A program made the translations under genes and the position numbers. The notes under the pieces are model-generated. The model was given only the letters and a program-made list of their open reading frames with translations. It did no database searches and was not told where the DNA came from. From Sisyra terminalis (Eukaryota; Arthropoda; Insecta; Neuroptera; Sisyridae), in contig OY292274.1 in the NCBI GenBank assembly GCA_958496175.1, positions 1,116,001-1,180,000 of the forward strand: a DNA stretch of 64,000 nucleotides, written 5' to 3'. Positions 11,811 through 25,870 of this stretch are shown here, in pieces. The first letter of the stretch is position 1; every line of letters begins with the position of its first letter.

Positions 11811-12942
11811 ATGTCAATGAAAATTGAGATTTATCAAAATATTGTAAAAATAATTGATCAACACTATGGATTAAGTAAAAATATATTCACAATATTGAAG
11901 GAGAATTTTCCTGAGTAATTAGACTGATTCTATTATAACAAGCATAATTTGATTTTAGTTGATAAATATTTTTCTTATTTTTAGGGTTGAAGAAGGTACA
12001 CTTAAAAGTATTGTATCATTGCAATATCAGAAACGTATGAAAATCAATCATCATAAACTTACAACCTTAAATAATCAAATTGTTCATGAATATAAATCAG
12101 CGATCGCAAATGGAGAACCAATTGGAATTTTAATTCGATTAGCAATAAAATATGATTTAGTTTTAACATCTGTAGCAAGATTAGTCTTAGAACACTATTA
12201 TAAAAATGTGATTGGATCGCCATCGTCTAGGGTTCCAAAAAGTACTATTAATAGAATGATTAGCGATATTTCTCAAATATCTGATATGCGTTTGGCTTAT
12301 GAAATTCATTTGGTAAGACAAATTCACAATTCGTTTTTAAATACTCTTTAATCAACAAAGTATATTTTTTATTCTAGTGTGTAATTTACGACGATCAAAG
12401 TGGTCCAATAACTGATGCAGTAAGACAGTAAGAATCGAAAAAAGCATAACATATAAAACAAATTAATGTTCTAGCTTATAATTTAGTTCTATAGGTTTAG
12501 AATATGAATTGAAATTGCAAAAAATAATGCAAGAGAAAAATATAGTTTTTCGAGACGAGGAATATCTTCGAAATAATGGATATGATAAGACTCCAGATAT
12601 AAAGCTCGATGTTCCTGTAGCTATAGATGGATTTATTATTAGTTGGGTTGAGAGTAAAGCATTGTTTGGAAGTCCATCTGCTCATGAAGGATATGTTAAG
12701 GATCAATATCTGAGTTATTGGAATCGGTAACATCTTCAATCAAATAAACCATATATAAAAAATAATAATGATACATTTTAAATTTCAGTTTTGGTCCTGG
12801 CTTGGTTGTATATTGGTTTGGTTTTGTGGAAACTATTATTAATCCTAACGAAAAGAGGTTTATTATACGAAACGGCTTTCCAGATAATATTGTTTATATG
12901 GATCCTAAAAGTGTTGAATTATCAACATCATTTAAATTATAA
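11811..12942 (+). CDS. CDIN1: CDAN1-interacting nuclease 1 (C15orf41 homologue)
   Basis: Five exons (11811-11914, 11985-12312, 12378-12427, 12487-12726, 12789-12942) give 291 residues, close to the 281 of the human protein. The N-terminal half is helical and DNA-binding-like; the C-terminal half is a PD-(D/E)XK-type nuclease fold. The catalytic-type residues are visible: TPD at 196-198 and ESK at 216-218, followed by SYWNRFGPGLVVYWFGF. In vertebrates the protein partners codanin-1 and is mutated in congenital dyserythropoietic anaemia type I; its enzymatic role is not settled. Exon 4 is taken to begin at 12487, since this keeps frame and gives HSIGLEYE. It is transcribed away from the ETAA1-like gene. 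Confidence 0.93.
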
Positions 12943-12989
12943 CTATTTAAACGAAAATATTTGTATTTTTTATTTTAAAATTAAAAAAT

Positions 12990-14110
12990 CCGTTGTAATA
13001 ATATGTCCCCATAAGGACAAGTTATCCCTCTAAAACGATGATTTTTAGGGCAAATTTGGTGTATGCTTTTTTATACCTTTAATATTCCGTTCTATATTGT
13101 AACGGATCTAGCCAAAAAATTAAAATTTTTTTATCCAAATACGTTAGGGAATAAGGTTAACAATACTCTGTTCAATTTTAATGAACAAAATCATCCCTTA
13201 TTTCCATTTTGTGCAATTGAAAATCGTCCTTTTTTAAACTTTAAAACGAACTTGCGGATGTCCTACTGCAAACAGCGCATTTTTTTTTTTACTTAACTAC
13301 TCACTAAAAGTCATTGTTTAATAATCCGTTTAAATGCCAGCCAAGATGCATGTTTTTTACATCCTTAATTTTCCGTTTTGTATTCCCAGGTATCTATGCC
13401 AAAAACTTAAAAAATATTATCTAAATACGTTCAAAATTATAAGGTTTTTTATAAATTATTCTGCTTAATTTTAACAAAACAAAAATCCCTTATATCTTTT
13501 TTAGCACTTGAAAATTGCCCTTTTTGAAATTTTAAACACAACAAAAAAAAATTCTCATTACATCTCACGTAAGGACATTGCTCTATAATCCTTTAATAAA
13601 ATATGCTCTTATATGGAAAAGTCACCTTCGAAAACGGCCAATTTTAGGACAAATTTAGTCTTTGCAAATTTGGTCCTCTTTAAATTTCCGTTTTCATTTC
13701 CCAAGGATCTAACAAATAAATGCCAATTGCTTTTATGCACTACCATTAAGGATGATTCATTCTTAAATATTCAGTTCAATTTCACGAAAAAAATCAACCC
13801 TTATATCCTTTTTAGGCATTTGAAAATTGTAATTTTTGAAACGATATTGCGATTGTGTTTTTGTACAAAGGACAGTTTTTTTTTCCACATTACGAATCAC
13901 GTAAGGGCCTTATTTAATAATCTGTTGACTAAACAAACCCTTTTAAGAAAAAGTCACCCCTCGAAAACGATGAATTCCAGGGCTAATTTTGAGCATGCAA
14001 TTTTATCTCCTTATTTTCCCGTTTTAATTTACCAAGGATTTAGTATATTAATACCAAATTTTTTATGTAACTAAGGATGCTCCAAACTAAAATATTAAGC
14101 TCAATTTTAT
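12990..14110. repeat. Degenerate tandem array of about four 290-330-bp units
   Basis: Four successive diverged units lie between the 3' ends of CDIN1 and Rpt4. Each holds the same ordered landmarks: a TYCCGTTYT block (near 13084, 13371, 13685 and 14015), then a GGATCTA-type block, then an ATCCCTTAT-type block and an AAAACGATGAATTT-type block at the next unit start. Landmark spacing is about 288, 314 and 330 bp. Open frames here are short and not conserved between units, so I read it as non-coding satellite-like DNA. Confidence 0.66.
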
Positions 14111-14522
14111 CTAAATTTATTCAGTATCACTTGGTTGGCGTGTGCGATATGTTTACCTAGTTTGTGTTAATTCGAACTAGTTAATTAAAAGGCTTGTATT
14201 TAAATTACGAAACGGTATTATCACTAATATGGCTGTTATCGATACTATAGGCCAATTTTTCAGTTGCTTAACATCGCTTTATAATAACTGAAATTGTTAG
14301 CAAACATGAGCTTGTGGGTTTCTTCATTTTTTTAATACTCATTGGTTTACGGATTTTACAAACTTTAGTTACTTAAAATATAAATTATTAAGAAAGTATT
14401 TTTTTTATTTTATTTTTGTTTATTTTTAAATTATGTTTATGTGAGAAGTAAAATAATATGAAAAAAGTTCTGTTAATGATAATACATAGTATGTATAAAC
14501 GTACAATTATTCATGAAAAAGT

Positions 14523-16733
<2,211 letters not shown>

Positions 16734-17459
16734 GATTTCGCTAAATATTTATGTCCGGATTTTAGGTTAGCAAATGATTCAAGACGATTATCTGCGTCCA
16801 CTATTTTTCAGTGTTGACGGTATTTACGAGTGGTTACGATTTGTTACGATCAGTTACGATCTTGTACGATTAACTATCATCAAGAAAATACAGATGGCAG
16901 GAGATGAAACATTTTTGATGGGGGAAAAATTTTATGAATTATATTAAATCGATTAAATCTATTGAATTTATGAAAAATACGAATTGTTTATTTTTTTGTC
17001 TACTTGAAACCAATTGCAATCGAAGAAATCATAGTAATATTAATGTTGATTCGCCAAAAAAGTAGTACAACAGGTGTAGCGGTGTCTGACGAAGTCTAAT
17101 GCAGTCTAATGTTCAATTGATAGACTTCATGACTTCATCAGATGTCTCTTTTATTTTAAATGAAAGGCCCTTCCTGGTACTATATCTCCTTAATCATCGC
17201 CAAATTGTAGCTGCAAATACATATTAAATAGAAATCATTGTTATATACAGATATATACGATATGCATCTTCAAATTATAGCTACGGTCTAGTGCAATGAT
17301 CTTACCGAAAATAAAACGTGCACTAACTTTTAAACAAAGGGGAAGATATGCACATAGTAAGATAAAAGGAGATACAAGATTTATCAACTCCTTCACGTTA
17401 AGTCAGTTTAAGTTTACCGCGGCCTATTTTCACTTGTCGTTTATCTGGCGTATCTGGCA
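16734..17459. promoter_or_regulatory. Shared promoter region between Rpt4 and Raf
   Basis: A 726-bp interval between divergent start codons, presumably holding both promoters and 5' leaders. Nearest Rpt4 it contains a 10-bp periodic array (annotated separately). Nearer Raf there is a direct pair AGTCTAATG (about 17093-17111) followed by the inverted match TAGACTTCAT. Function is inferred from arrangement. Confidence 0.55.
16821..16870. repeat. 10-bp tandem array with core GTTACGAT upstream of Rpt4
   Basis: Successive decamers tggttacgat, ttgttacgat, cagttacgat and cttgtacgat occupy 16831-16870 exactly in register, with a diverged fifth, tatttacgag, at 16821-16830. They lie 88-137 bp upstream of the Rpt4 ATG on the other strand. 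A period of one helical turn suggests an array of identical transcription-factor sites; the factor is unknown. Confidence 0.7.
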
Positions 17460-19747
17460 ATGGCGTTATTATGGGACTTTGACATATCAAGTTGTCCTTT
17501 AAATGGGATGATTCCTACCGTGTCCCTTCCAAGTAGCTCAAGCAGCGATAGCCAGTTATCAGATAGTGACGAAGAAGGGCCTTTAGAAGGTGAACTTAAA
17601 AATATACGCACTATAATCTCATTAACACGTGAAAATGTCGACGCACTTAATGAGCGTTTTGCTGGTGAACAGAACCCACCTTCTATGTATTTGGAGGAGT
17701 ACCGCGATCTAACCGATAAGCTACACGAGCTTGAGAGTAAAGAACAAAAATTAGTCGACCGAATTAACCGGCGAAAAAAACGAATAATTGGCCCACCAAA
17801 ACCTCTCGACCTAGAACCCCTTTCAACTAAAGTGAAACAAAATGAAGAATACTTTGAAATTGACACTCCTTCGGAAAGTAAGAATCAAAAGTTGTTTTTA
17901 CGAGCACATTTACCCAACCAGCAAAGAACTATGGTGCAAGTGAAACCAGGTATGAGTTTGAAAAAAGCTCTTGCAAAGCCAATGAAACTTCGTAATCTCA
18001 CCTGGCAAATGTGTAGTGTTTATCGGGGTGAGGAAGGTGATGAAGGATTGCGAATACCTTGGGAAATTGACATTAGTACATTAGACGGTGGTGAAATAAC
18101 TGTGAAAATCTTAGACAGATTCCCTGTAGCGACAAGTATTTCTCACAACTTTGTTCGAAAAACTTTCTTTTCACTCGCGTTTTGTGAATGTTGTAGACGA
18201 TTACTATTTCAAGGGTTTTACTGTAGAACATGTGGTTATAGATTCCATCAAAGATGTTTCAGTGGCGTTCCAGCTTTATGTCATCAGGTAAAATTGATTG
18301 TTTAAAATAAATACCGATAGGTTTAATGTTTTTTTTTTTTTTTTTCACCTTTTTTAAGGATCATCTCGTAGATAGATACTATCAAGCTCTACTTGCGGAA
18401 CAACCATCGCCGAACAGCTTGCACGTTCCATCAGCAGGCAGAGTTGCGCGGCATCCTCGAAGTTTAGCTCATGGTGATCGTTCGAGTTCAGCACCTAACG
18501 TTTGTGTAAATTTGGCTCGGAATGCCAGTGCATCGGAACGATCAACACGTTTCGGCGGTCCTAATGGAAATGCAGACTTAACCCCAACCGACACACCAAC
18601 AGGACTAATTGGAAAACAAGGAAGTTCAAACAATTCTAGAAAAACATCCGAAGAAACTCTATCACAAACACGCATAAATCAATCTCCCAAAGGAACAAAT
18701 AAAACTAGAAGACCGAGGGCGCGTTCTGCTGATGAAAGCAAACCACTTTTAGGTCCACGAGAAAGTATTGAAGATTGGGAAATTCCTGCTGAAGAAATTC
18801 TATTAGGGCCTCGAATTGGGTCTGGATCTTTCGGAACTGTTTACAAGGCCCACTGGCATGGCCCCGTAGCTGTTAAGACTTTAAACGTAAAAAATCCAAC
18901 TCAAGCTCAATTACAAGCTTTTAAAAATGAAGTTAGTGTGTTGAGAAAAACACGTCATGTGAATATTTTATTGTTTATGGGATGCGTTAGTAAACCAGAA
19001 CTAGCAATTGTAACTCAATGGTGCGAAAGTTCAAGTTTGTACAAACATTTACACGTTTATGAAACTAAATTTGAGCTATTGAAAGTTATTGATATTAGTC
19101 GACAAATCGCGCAAGGCATGGATTATTTACATGCGAAAAGTATTATTCATAGAGATTTAAAGTCAAATAACATTTTTCTCCACGATGACATGACTGTTAA
19201 AATCGGTGATTTTGGTTTGGCTACCGCTAAAGCGGGATGGTCGGAGACGCAAAGTTCGAGTCAACCTTCCGGATCAATTCTTTGGATGGCTCCGGAGGTG
19301 ATTCGTATGCAAATCAGTAACCCTTACAGTTTCCAATCAGACGTATATGCCTTCGGCACGGTGCTATATGAAATTCTTACGGGTCAACTTCCATACACGA
19401 ATTTGAGCAACAAAGATCAAATTCTTTTTATGGTCGGACGCGGCTACTTACGCCCTGATCTTGATAAAATTCGTTCCGATGCTCCAAAAGCATTGAAGCG
19501 TTTAGTCGAGGACTGCATTAAATTCAACCGCGACGAACGACCTCTTTTCAGACAAATCCTAGTTTCTCTTGAAGGTCTCATTAGAAATTTACCGAAAATT
19601 CATCGATCTGCTTCAGAACCAAATCTACATAGTACATCACCATCATCAGACGACTTCCTCTATGCTTGCAACAGTCCAAAAACGCCTCTTAATTTTGGAC
19701 CATCAAATAACTTCTCATTTTTTTCCCCTGGAACTGGAAATATTTAA
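17460..19747 (+). CDS. Raf: Raf serine/threonine-protein kinase
   Basis: Ras effector MAP3K that phosphorylates MEK (Drosophila pole hole). Two coding exons, 17460-18287 and 18359-19747, give 738 residues, the usual insect size. Order: acidic N terminus and a conserved helical BRAF-like segment (about 45-110), Ras-binding domain (about 144-217), C1 zinc finger (about 229-274, [21 protein letters not shown]), Ser/Thr-rich hinge with a 14-3-3 site RSSSAP (317-322), and kinase domain (about 423-685). Kinase residues: IGSGSFG (429-435), Lys449, HRD (540-542), DFG (560-562), APE (587-589). The C-terminal 14-3-3 site is RSASEP. Activation-loop and N-region residues look intact, so this is a functional kinase. 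The intron has a poly-T tract before its acceptor. Confidence 0.98.
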
Positions 19748-22700
19748 ACTTGTGATAAATAATTGCTATTTTTTCGTTTTCCATTCAAATGAATTTTATT
19801 AGAACTGAAGAGTATTAAAACATTTTCTAAAAAGTTCTAATGATTTAATACAAATTAATTAAGCTAAAATTAAAGAATGTAACAAAAAATATTTATATTT
19901 CCATTATTTATTTATACTGTTTGATCAACGTTACTTCTCTTTTTATCTACCTAGTTATAAGGTTTTACTATATCAGTCTCATTTTATGTAAATATAGTTG
20001 ATACAACCCCAGCTGTCTAGTAATAAAAATAATAATTCATTCATAATGTAGGTCTTAGATCATACAATCCAAGAATGCTAAAAGACCGCCATTTTTTGGC
20101 TACACAAAGAAGTAATGATAATGACGTCATGTAGGGGCGATTTTACATTATATTTTTTAGTAGCGTCTCTTTCGGCAATTTTATAATTTCATGTTATATG
20201 TTTATAAGTTCAGAAAGTATTTTGCATTTTACAAATAAAATTATGTTGACTTAAGTACTGCAAATAAAATAAAAAACTATTTCCTGAAACAAAGATATTT
20301 TAAATAAAAATGCATATTTTACACTTCAAATAGTATTCTACCAAAGAATAGAAATTCTACCAAACTACAACTGAAAGCTTTAACATTGATAAGTATTTTA
20401 TTTACTTCCGAATCACAATAAATTAATGGATAATAATATATATAAGTGTTTGAGATTCAATTTAAAAATGTCGAAAATTTTAAAATTGTCGAAACGCGTC
20501 GTAATAAAGTAATTTTTTAAATTGAATCTCAAAGACATATATATTATTATCCATTAACTGAAAGCTTCAGTGGAATAAAGACTCGAGTTTAGTAAAGTTA
20601 TTATACTAATTGTACTTTTATTTCAATAACCAAATGGATTGTCCTTCCTATGGAGTTATTTAATTTTTATTTACAACGGTTTATTTGTAATTAGTCAAAA
20701 TGTACAAAAAATAAATTTCCAAACGAAAGATCATTTTAACAAATATTTGTACTCTTTAATAAAAATTTCGGCCGAAGCTCAAAGAGAAATAAAACAGTCA
20801 TATTGTTAGTTGCTGTTGTTGCGTAAAATGCGATTAACTGCATTCGGAATCATCAATAAATATTAAAGGAGCCAATAATTCTCGATAATACTATACAAGG
20901 TGATAATCTTTGGTTACCAAAATGTTAATGTTTACCTACACCTATGTGATGACCATGTACTGTATGGTCTAAGATTGATAAATAACTTAAAATTAAAATG
21001 TGTTTTTAAATTTTTTTTAATAGTAATTTTAACGAAAAATGACTCCTTCATTTTTTGCTTTTTATAAGTTGTTAATTACTCCTATTAAATAAGGTAAAAT
21101 CATTCTGGTGCATACTAATAAGTGAATGTACTTAAATCGATAAGATGAAACTCTGGTAACTTCAAAGAAACTGAAATATTTAAAATTGCCTTAATTTATA
21201 AACTTATGAGTATAATATGTATTGATCTTCCTTAAAACATTCACATACTATATAATATATGTCTTTGAATCTTAATATTTCATGTCTATTTGTATTGAAT
21301 TCAATTTTTTTGAGGTTTTGTGTGTTTTATAATAAATATACATCTTGAGCTAGAAAATATTCTCAAAAATTAATTGTAACGCCTTAATTATTGATTTTAT
21401 AAAATTTAAAGGCATTAAAGGCATTTTAATTAATTATAAGGCATTAAAAATAAAACCAACTGACCACTAAGCGAGGATTTTACATTAAATACTACAAAAA
21501 AATTTAGAAATTTCTCCATTCAATTTCCTTAACAAAAAAGGATCTTACAATCAATTATTCAAGCAATATGTCTATCTTCTAAATATGATTTAACGAGGAA
21601 ACGAACTAAATGTAAAAATATAACTTTAGAAAATGAATCCATTTATTTATAAACAGCACAAAATGTTTTTCACTATGTTTAAATTATTATTATTTTTTAA
21701 GGATGTTGTATAGTCGGTTAGTCACAAGTTATATGCATAAGACAATTAATCAATTAATTATTATCAAATACAATGTCGAAAGTGTCTTATAAAATCTTAA
21801 TTAAATGCAAAATCATTGGTAATTAAATCATTTATATATTTCGGTTATTTATTTATTTTATGCTTTTACTCAAGTATTTTCAAGTAAAAATATTTGATAA
21901 TATTATTTACAAAATGTTTTTATAATCGGACCGTCAGTTTTAAATTTATCATCAATTTCGTGTCTGTAGTTGCACTCGTTCCCATAAGAAACAATGTTAA
22001 AGTTTAAAAAAGCAACTTTAATTTATACTTTTAGTATTAATATCTACTAGCTATCCAATCGAGATAAAAAAGAGCGTTATCTTTCATGTTCAATGTTTGA
22101 TTGTATTAGTTTTTGATAGCTGATTCTAATTAGGATACAACGTCCTTAAAAATAAAGCGTTTCTTTTCATTTAATAAAATTTTGGCGGAACTGATTTCCT
22201 AACGAGATAATTTTTTCTATTGTAAATACATTACTAATGTCTTAATAATTGTAAAATAAAAATGATATCTTTTTCCTTATACTTCAATTACTTGCAAAAT
22301 TTCAATCAACTGAATAAGAAGTTAACTATAAAGCTAATATTTCAATACAAATTAATGTAAGTAAGGAAAACTGAAATAGCTGTAAACTTAAGTAAACTCA
22401 AACTTTTTTTAATTATAAGATTACTCGAATCTATCAAGTGTTCAATCTATCGAACTTTTTAAAACTTAGATTGAATATTTTCATTGTAAACTTCTCTGAA
22501 TGGAATTTTAAACTCAACATTTTAATTAAGATAAAATCAATGGAAAATAGTTTTAAATATTAAAAAACTTATTTAATATTTACGATCTTATTTTTTATAT
22601 TTTGTCCTTTACTCTTTTTGGTACAGATTTCTTTTAAACAAGTCAATGTCTTGCAACGTCTTATTCTCTATTTCAATTTGTGGATAAAGTGGTGCAAGAA

Positions 22701-23453
22701 ATAACGATTTATGAGATGATTTTTGGGAAACGGCACCTGATCCCAAAATTGTTTTAATTTTTTTTTAAGAAACTTGCTAAAAATTAATTCTACTGCGTTT
22801 GATAGTTATTAATGTAGACATCATATACGAATTTTTGAAGCTATTTATATTTGATTAAATTATACGACCTCTTAACTCACAAGTCAAAACATGTATTCCC
22901 GTTGAAAATTCGATATTCCATTTTTCCTTTATCATAATATTTTCCTTATACATTCACATCACATAGAGTACAAAAGAAGGTAAAAAGATATTTTTATGTA
23001 ATCCACATCGAGAATAAAAAATTTGTTCACAAGTAAGTAGATAGATAAATACTAATATCTGCGTTATATAAATTGAATAAAATGTTCCTTATCTTTTACG
23101 AATTATCGTCCTTTTAACGAAAAAATAAAACGTTATTGCGCTTTCCTACTCAAAGAAGCTTATTGTAACAAAAGAAGGAACACCACCGTAGTCCTTCTTA
23201 ACTTTGTATATCTACGTAGCTGCTTTCATCTCCTTCAATCTCCTTAAAAAGTTCAAGTGCCTATTAAAAAGCAAAACAATCCCCATTAGAACTTACTGCC
23301 TTAGATGCATAATATTCTTCTTTTTATTTCTGATCAGGTTAAAAAGTTTTCTTCAAAAATACAAAGATACCAGTTGAATTTTATACCCATTACATTAACT
23401 GACATTAATATTGAAATATTGCGTATGTGTAGGTGGGGAAGAGATTGTTTTTA
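19748..23453. other. Raf 3' flank and AT-rich intergenic DNA
   Basis: The start of this stretch should be the Raf 3' UTR; AATAAA-type signals occur, for example around 20020. Beyond it I see no conserved open frame. Apart from the hairpin at 20423-20557 it is AT-rich and unremarkable. Confidence 0.5.
20423..20557. repeat. 135-bp hairpin, possible MITE
   Basis: An inverted repeat of about 46 bp per arm: TTAATGGATAATAATATATA at the left end matches the reverse complement of TATATATTATTATCCATTAA at the right end, continuing through TGAGATTCAATTTAAAAA. The loop is about 45 bp. No clear target duplication. Confidence 0.65.
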
Positions 23454-23461
23454 CTCAGGTT

Positions 23462-24194
23462 TAGGGATAAAACGATACGAGTAAATACAAGTACATCTCG
23501 ATATTTTTCTCCGATACCAAGTATTTTTAGTATCGATACTTTGAAAAGTATCGAGTAAGTATCGGTTAAAAGTACTCATATCAGTATATAAACCTTCATT
23601 TTCAAGACGCAAGTGCGTGTGGGAAGATAATACAAAAATTGAAAAATATGATTTAAAAAAATATGGCTATGTCAACCAGTGGGTCTGAAGATGAAACAGC
23701 GAACGAAGATTTTGATTTTTGGTCACATTACAAACAACTCGCAGTTGGCCAGAAGCGAAAGCGTTCCTCGAAAGCCGATGAAGTGTCAATTTATTTGGCT
23801 AATACAGTCTGAGCTTTAAAGTCTAACCCATTGGAGGAATGGGAAGATTTAAAGCCCATATTCCCAGCGTTATATAAACAAACACGCATTTATTTAAACA
23901 TATTCGGTACCTCTGTACCTTACGAAAGGCTCTTTTCCAATGCTGGCGCAACAATAACTACCTCAAGAAATCGCCTAACAGGCAAACATTTAGAAAAATT
24001 GATATTTTTAGGAAGCGCTACAAAAGCAGACTTCTTTCCTTAAATTTAAAATTATTAATAAAGAATTTTAACACTTTTTTGGTTTCAACTTAAAATTTTC
24101 CAAAATTATCCGATACAAGTAAGTATCGATACTTTTCAATTGATACCGAGTAAGTATCGATACTTGACGACCGAATGGTATCGTTTCATCCCTA
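23462..24194 (+). mobile_element. hAT transposon remnant, 733 bp, with 8-bp target duplication
   Basis: Ends are TAGGGATAAAACGATACG at the left and the inverted CGTTTCATCCCTA at the right. Both flanks carry CTCAGGTT (23454-23461 and 24195-24202), a perfect 8-bp duplication, so both insertion boundaries are defined. Subterminal regions repeat the palindrome GTATCGATAC and AAGTATCG several times, as expected of transposase-binding sites. Inside is a broken transposase tail, so this is an internally deleted non-autonomous copy. Confidence 0.9.
23663..24043 (+). pseudogene. hAT transposase C-terminal fragment (dimerisation region)
   Basis: A frame of 127 codons carrying the C-terminal hAT dimerisation region: NPLEEWEDLKPIFPALYK, then YLNIFGTSVPYERLFSNAG and RNRLTGKHLEKLIFL, which are the standard family blocks (TSxxxERxFSxAG). 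The catalytic core is missing, and an in-frame TGA at 23810-23812 separates the acidic N-terminal part from the dimerisation part. It cannot make an active transposase. It resembles the ZBED/DREF-type branch more than hobo, but this is only an impression. Confidence 0.85.
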
Positions 24195-24202
24195 CTCAGG
24201 TT

Positions 24203-25058
24203 TTTAAAAATTCAAAAATAAAAATCTTAAAATAAACTAACATATTAAAATATAGGATTTAAGTTATTTAATAAATCTATGTGCATGTTTGTAATTGTTT
24301 TATACAAAACTTTTAAATTACGCCGATTTAAAATATAGATTTTAACATAATTTCGCCAAGTTTTTCTAATCAAAAAATTAATATCAGCTTTTATTTTTCA
24401 ATCGATAAGTTTTTTTTATGAAAAAATGTAATAATCATTGCTAAAAATAAGTAGTTAGCTAAACAATTAATTTTACTTAATGGTACTAATTAACATCATT
24501 GTAGTGTACATTTTCTGTAAGAAAAAATTATCACCAAACGATAAATATTTTATAACACTTCACATTTCTTTAAAATCATTTACTTACCACAAGTCATTTC
24601 GTATGTTAATGTAATTGTTAATGAAAATAGTCTTCCAAAATATGCCAAATATTAGATTTTCTTGAGATTTTATGTAACGCATATTTTCACGAGAGAAAAA
24701 TAATGAGGAGTCCAGAAATGAAGTGCTTTACGAGCTTTACCGTTTCAGTTGTACAGCATCTTTAAGAGCTTAAAGATGCTTTAATAAGAAAATATATTTT
24801 TATACATACATATATAAATCTCATGGATAAATTTTTAAAAATTGCAAGTAATTCAAAATAGAAATTAAATAATGAAATATTATAACAACGTCCAACAATT
24901 TAATGAATAAAACGGCTAAGTAGATGATACTTATAACAGAACTACTAGGATCTCCTCTGTATTATTGACAAAGTATGCATTGATTTTAGTATATGTAAAT
25001 ATGGTTTATATCGTGTATGTCGTTTATATCCGAAAATATTTATGTAATATTCATTACT
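24203..25058. other. AT-rich intergenic DNA, nothing recognised
   Basis: No conserved frame, RNA gene or clear repeat was seen in this stretch. Confidence 0.5.
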
Positions 25059-25294
25059 CAGAGCGGATTCAGGATTTTTTTCTGAGGGGGGGAGTACAAT
25101 ATCATCTTGCATTTGCAAGTGCGTGAAAGGGATGCAACGAAAAAATAATCGCAATTCCAGCCAGAAATAGACAAGAGTTTCACTAATGTTCTGTCTGTTA
25201 TTTTATTCATATATTTTAACAACTCTAATAATTTGATTTGCTTCTAAGTATGTACTGTGATGTAATCTCCACAGTACACAAAAATACGCCTTGT
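25059..25294. mobile_element. MITE family B, copy 2
   Basis: Begins CAGAGCGGATTCAGGA and matches the element at 6220-6454 through CATTTGCAAGTG and TCCACAGTACACAAAAATACG. Flanking octamers TCATTACT (25051-25058) and TCATTACC (25295-25302) agree at 7 of 8 positions. The right end is slightly shortened. Confidence 0.78.
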
Positions 25295-25689
25295 TCATTA
25301 CCCATATAAAACAAATACAAGAGTAAAAAGGAGAGAAAGAGAAAAACACTAAATCTGAATTCATTTTCACCAACTTAATGTCGAAATGTATAACATAAAT
25401 TTTTTTTTTTTAATTGATAGTGCATATAGTTCCATTTTGATGAATTCAAAATATCTAAAAAGCGCGATTCTATTTTTTCCAAAAAAAAAAAAAATCAGCA
25501 AAACCTGAGGTACTTTATATGAATTCCAATCGAAATAGCGACAACATAATAGGAATTACGACTTTGTATCTTGCATAGGCAACGTTCCATGTTAAAAAAG
25601 ACATTTAAAAACATTTTAAATGTTCAAGAAACTCATTAGAAGTCGTTTAAAGTTATTAAAGACATTTTAAATGTAATGGCTTCGATATC

Positions 25690-25870
25690 TTCATGGCTTT
25701 TAATTTTTCTGTGTATTTCATGTCACAATTTTTTTCAACAATAATCAAACGGTTTAATACAATTTATACTTTTTCTTTAGTTTAAGAAATAGTACCAGAG
25801 ATTGCCAGTGTATTTGATGGTTTTAATGAGTAGTCCATCCATAAGTTTCCACATTTCTCCAGGATTTGAA
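25690..25870 (-). mobile_element. Non-LTR retrotransposon fragment
   Basis: Aligns in the same orientation with 35150-35345 through CATGGCTTTTAAYTTTYCTGT, AATCAAACGGTKTAATAC, AAATAGTACCAGARATTG and CCACATTTCTCCAG. That second copy adjoins a recognisable reverse transcriptase relic read on the minus strand, so this is most likely a second decayed piece of the same element family. Confidence 0.55.

Noticed and set aside
12791..14074. Several 70-150-codon frames downstream of CDIN1
   Set aside because: They fall in the degenerate tandem units and are not conserved from unit to unit; the first overlaps the true last CDIN1 exon in another frame.
17441..17866. Minus-strand 141-codon frame opposite the Raf start
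   Set aside because: It is antisense to the conserved Raf N-terminal exon and has no recognisable domain.
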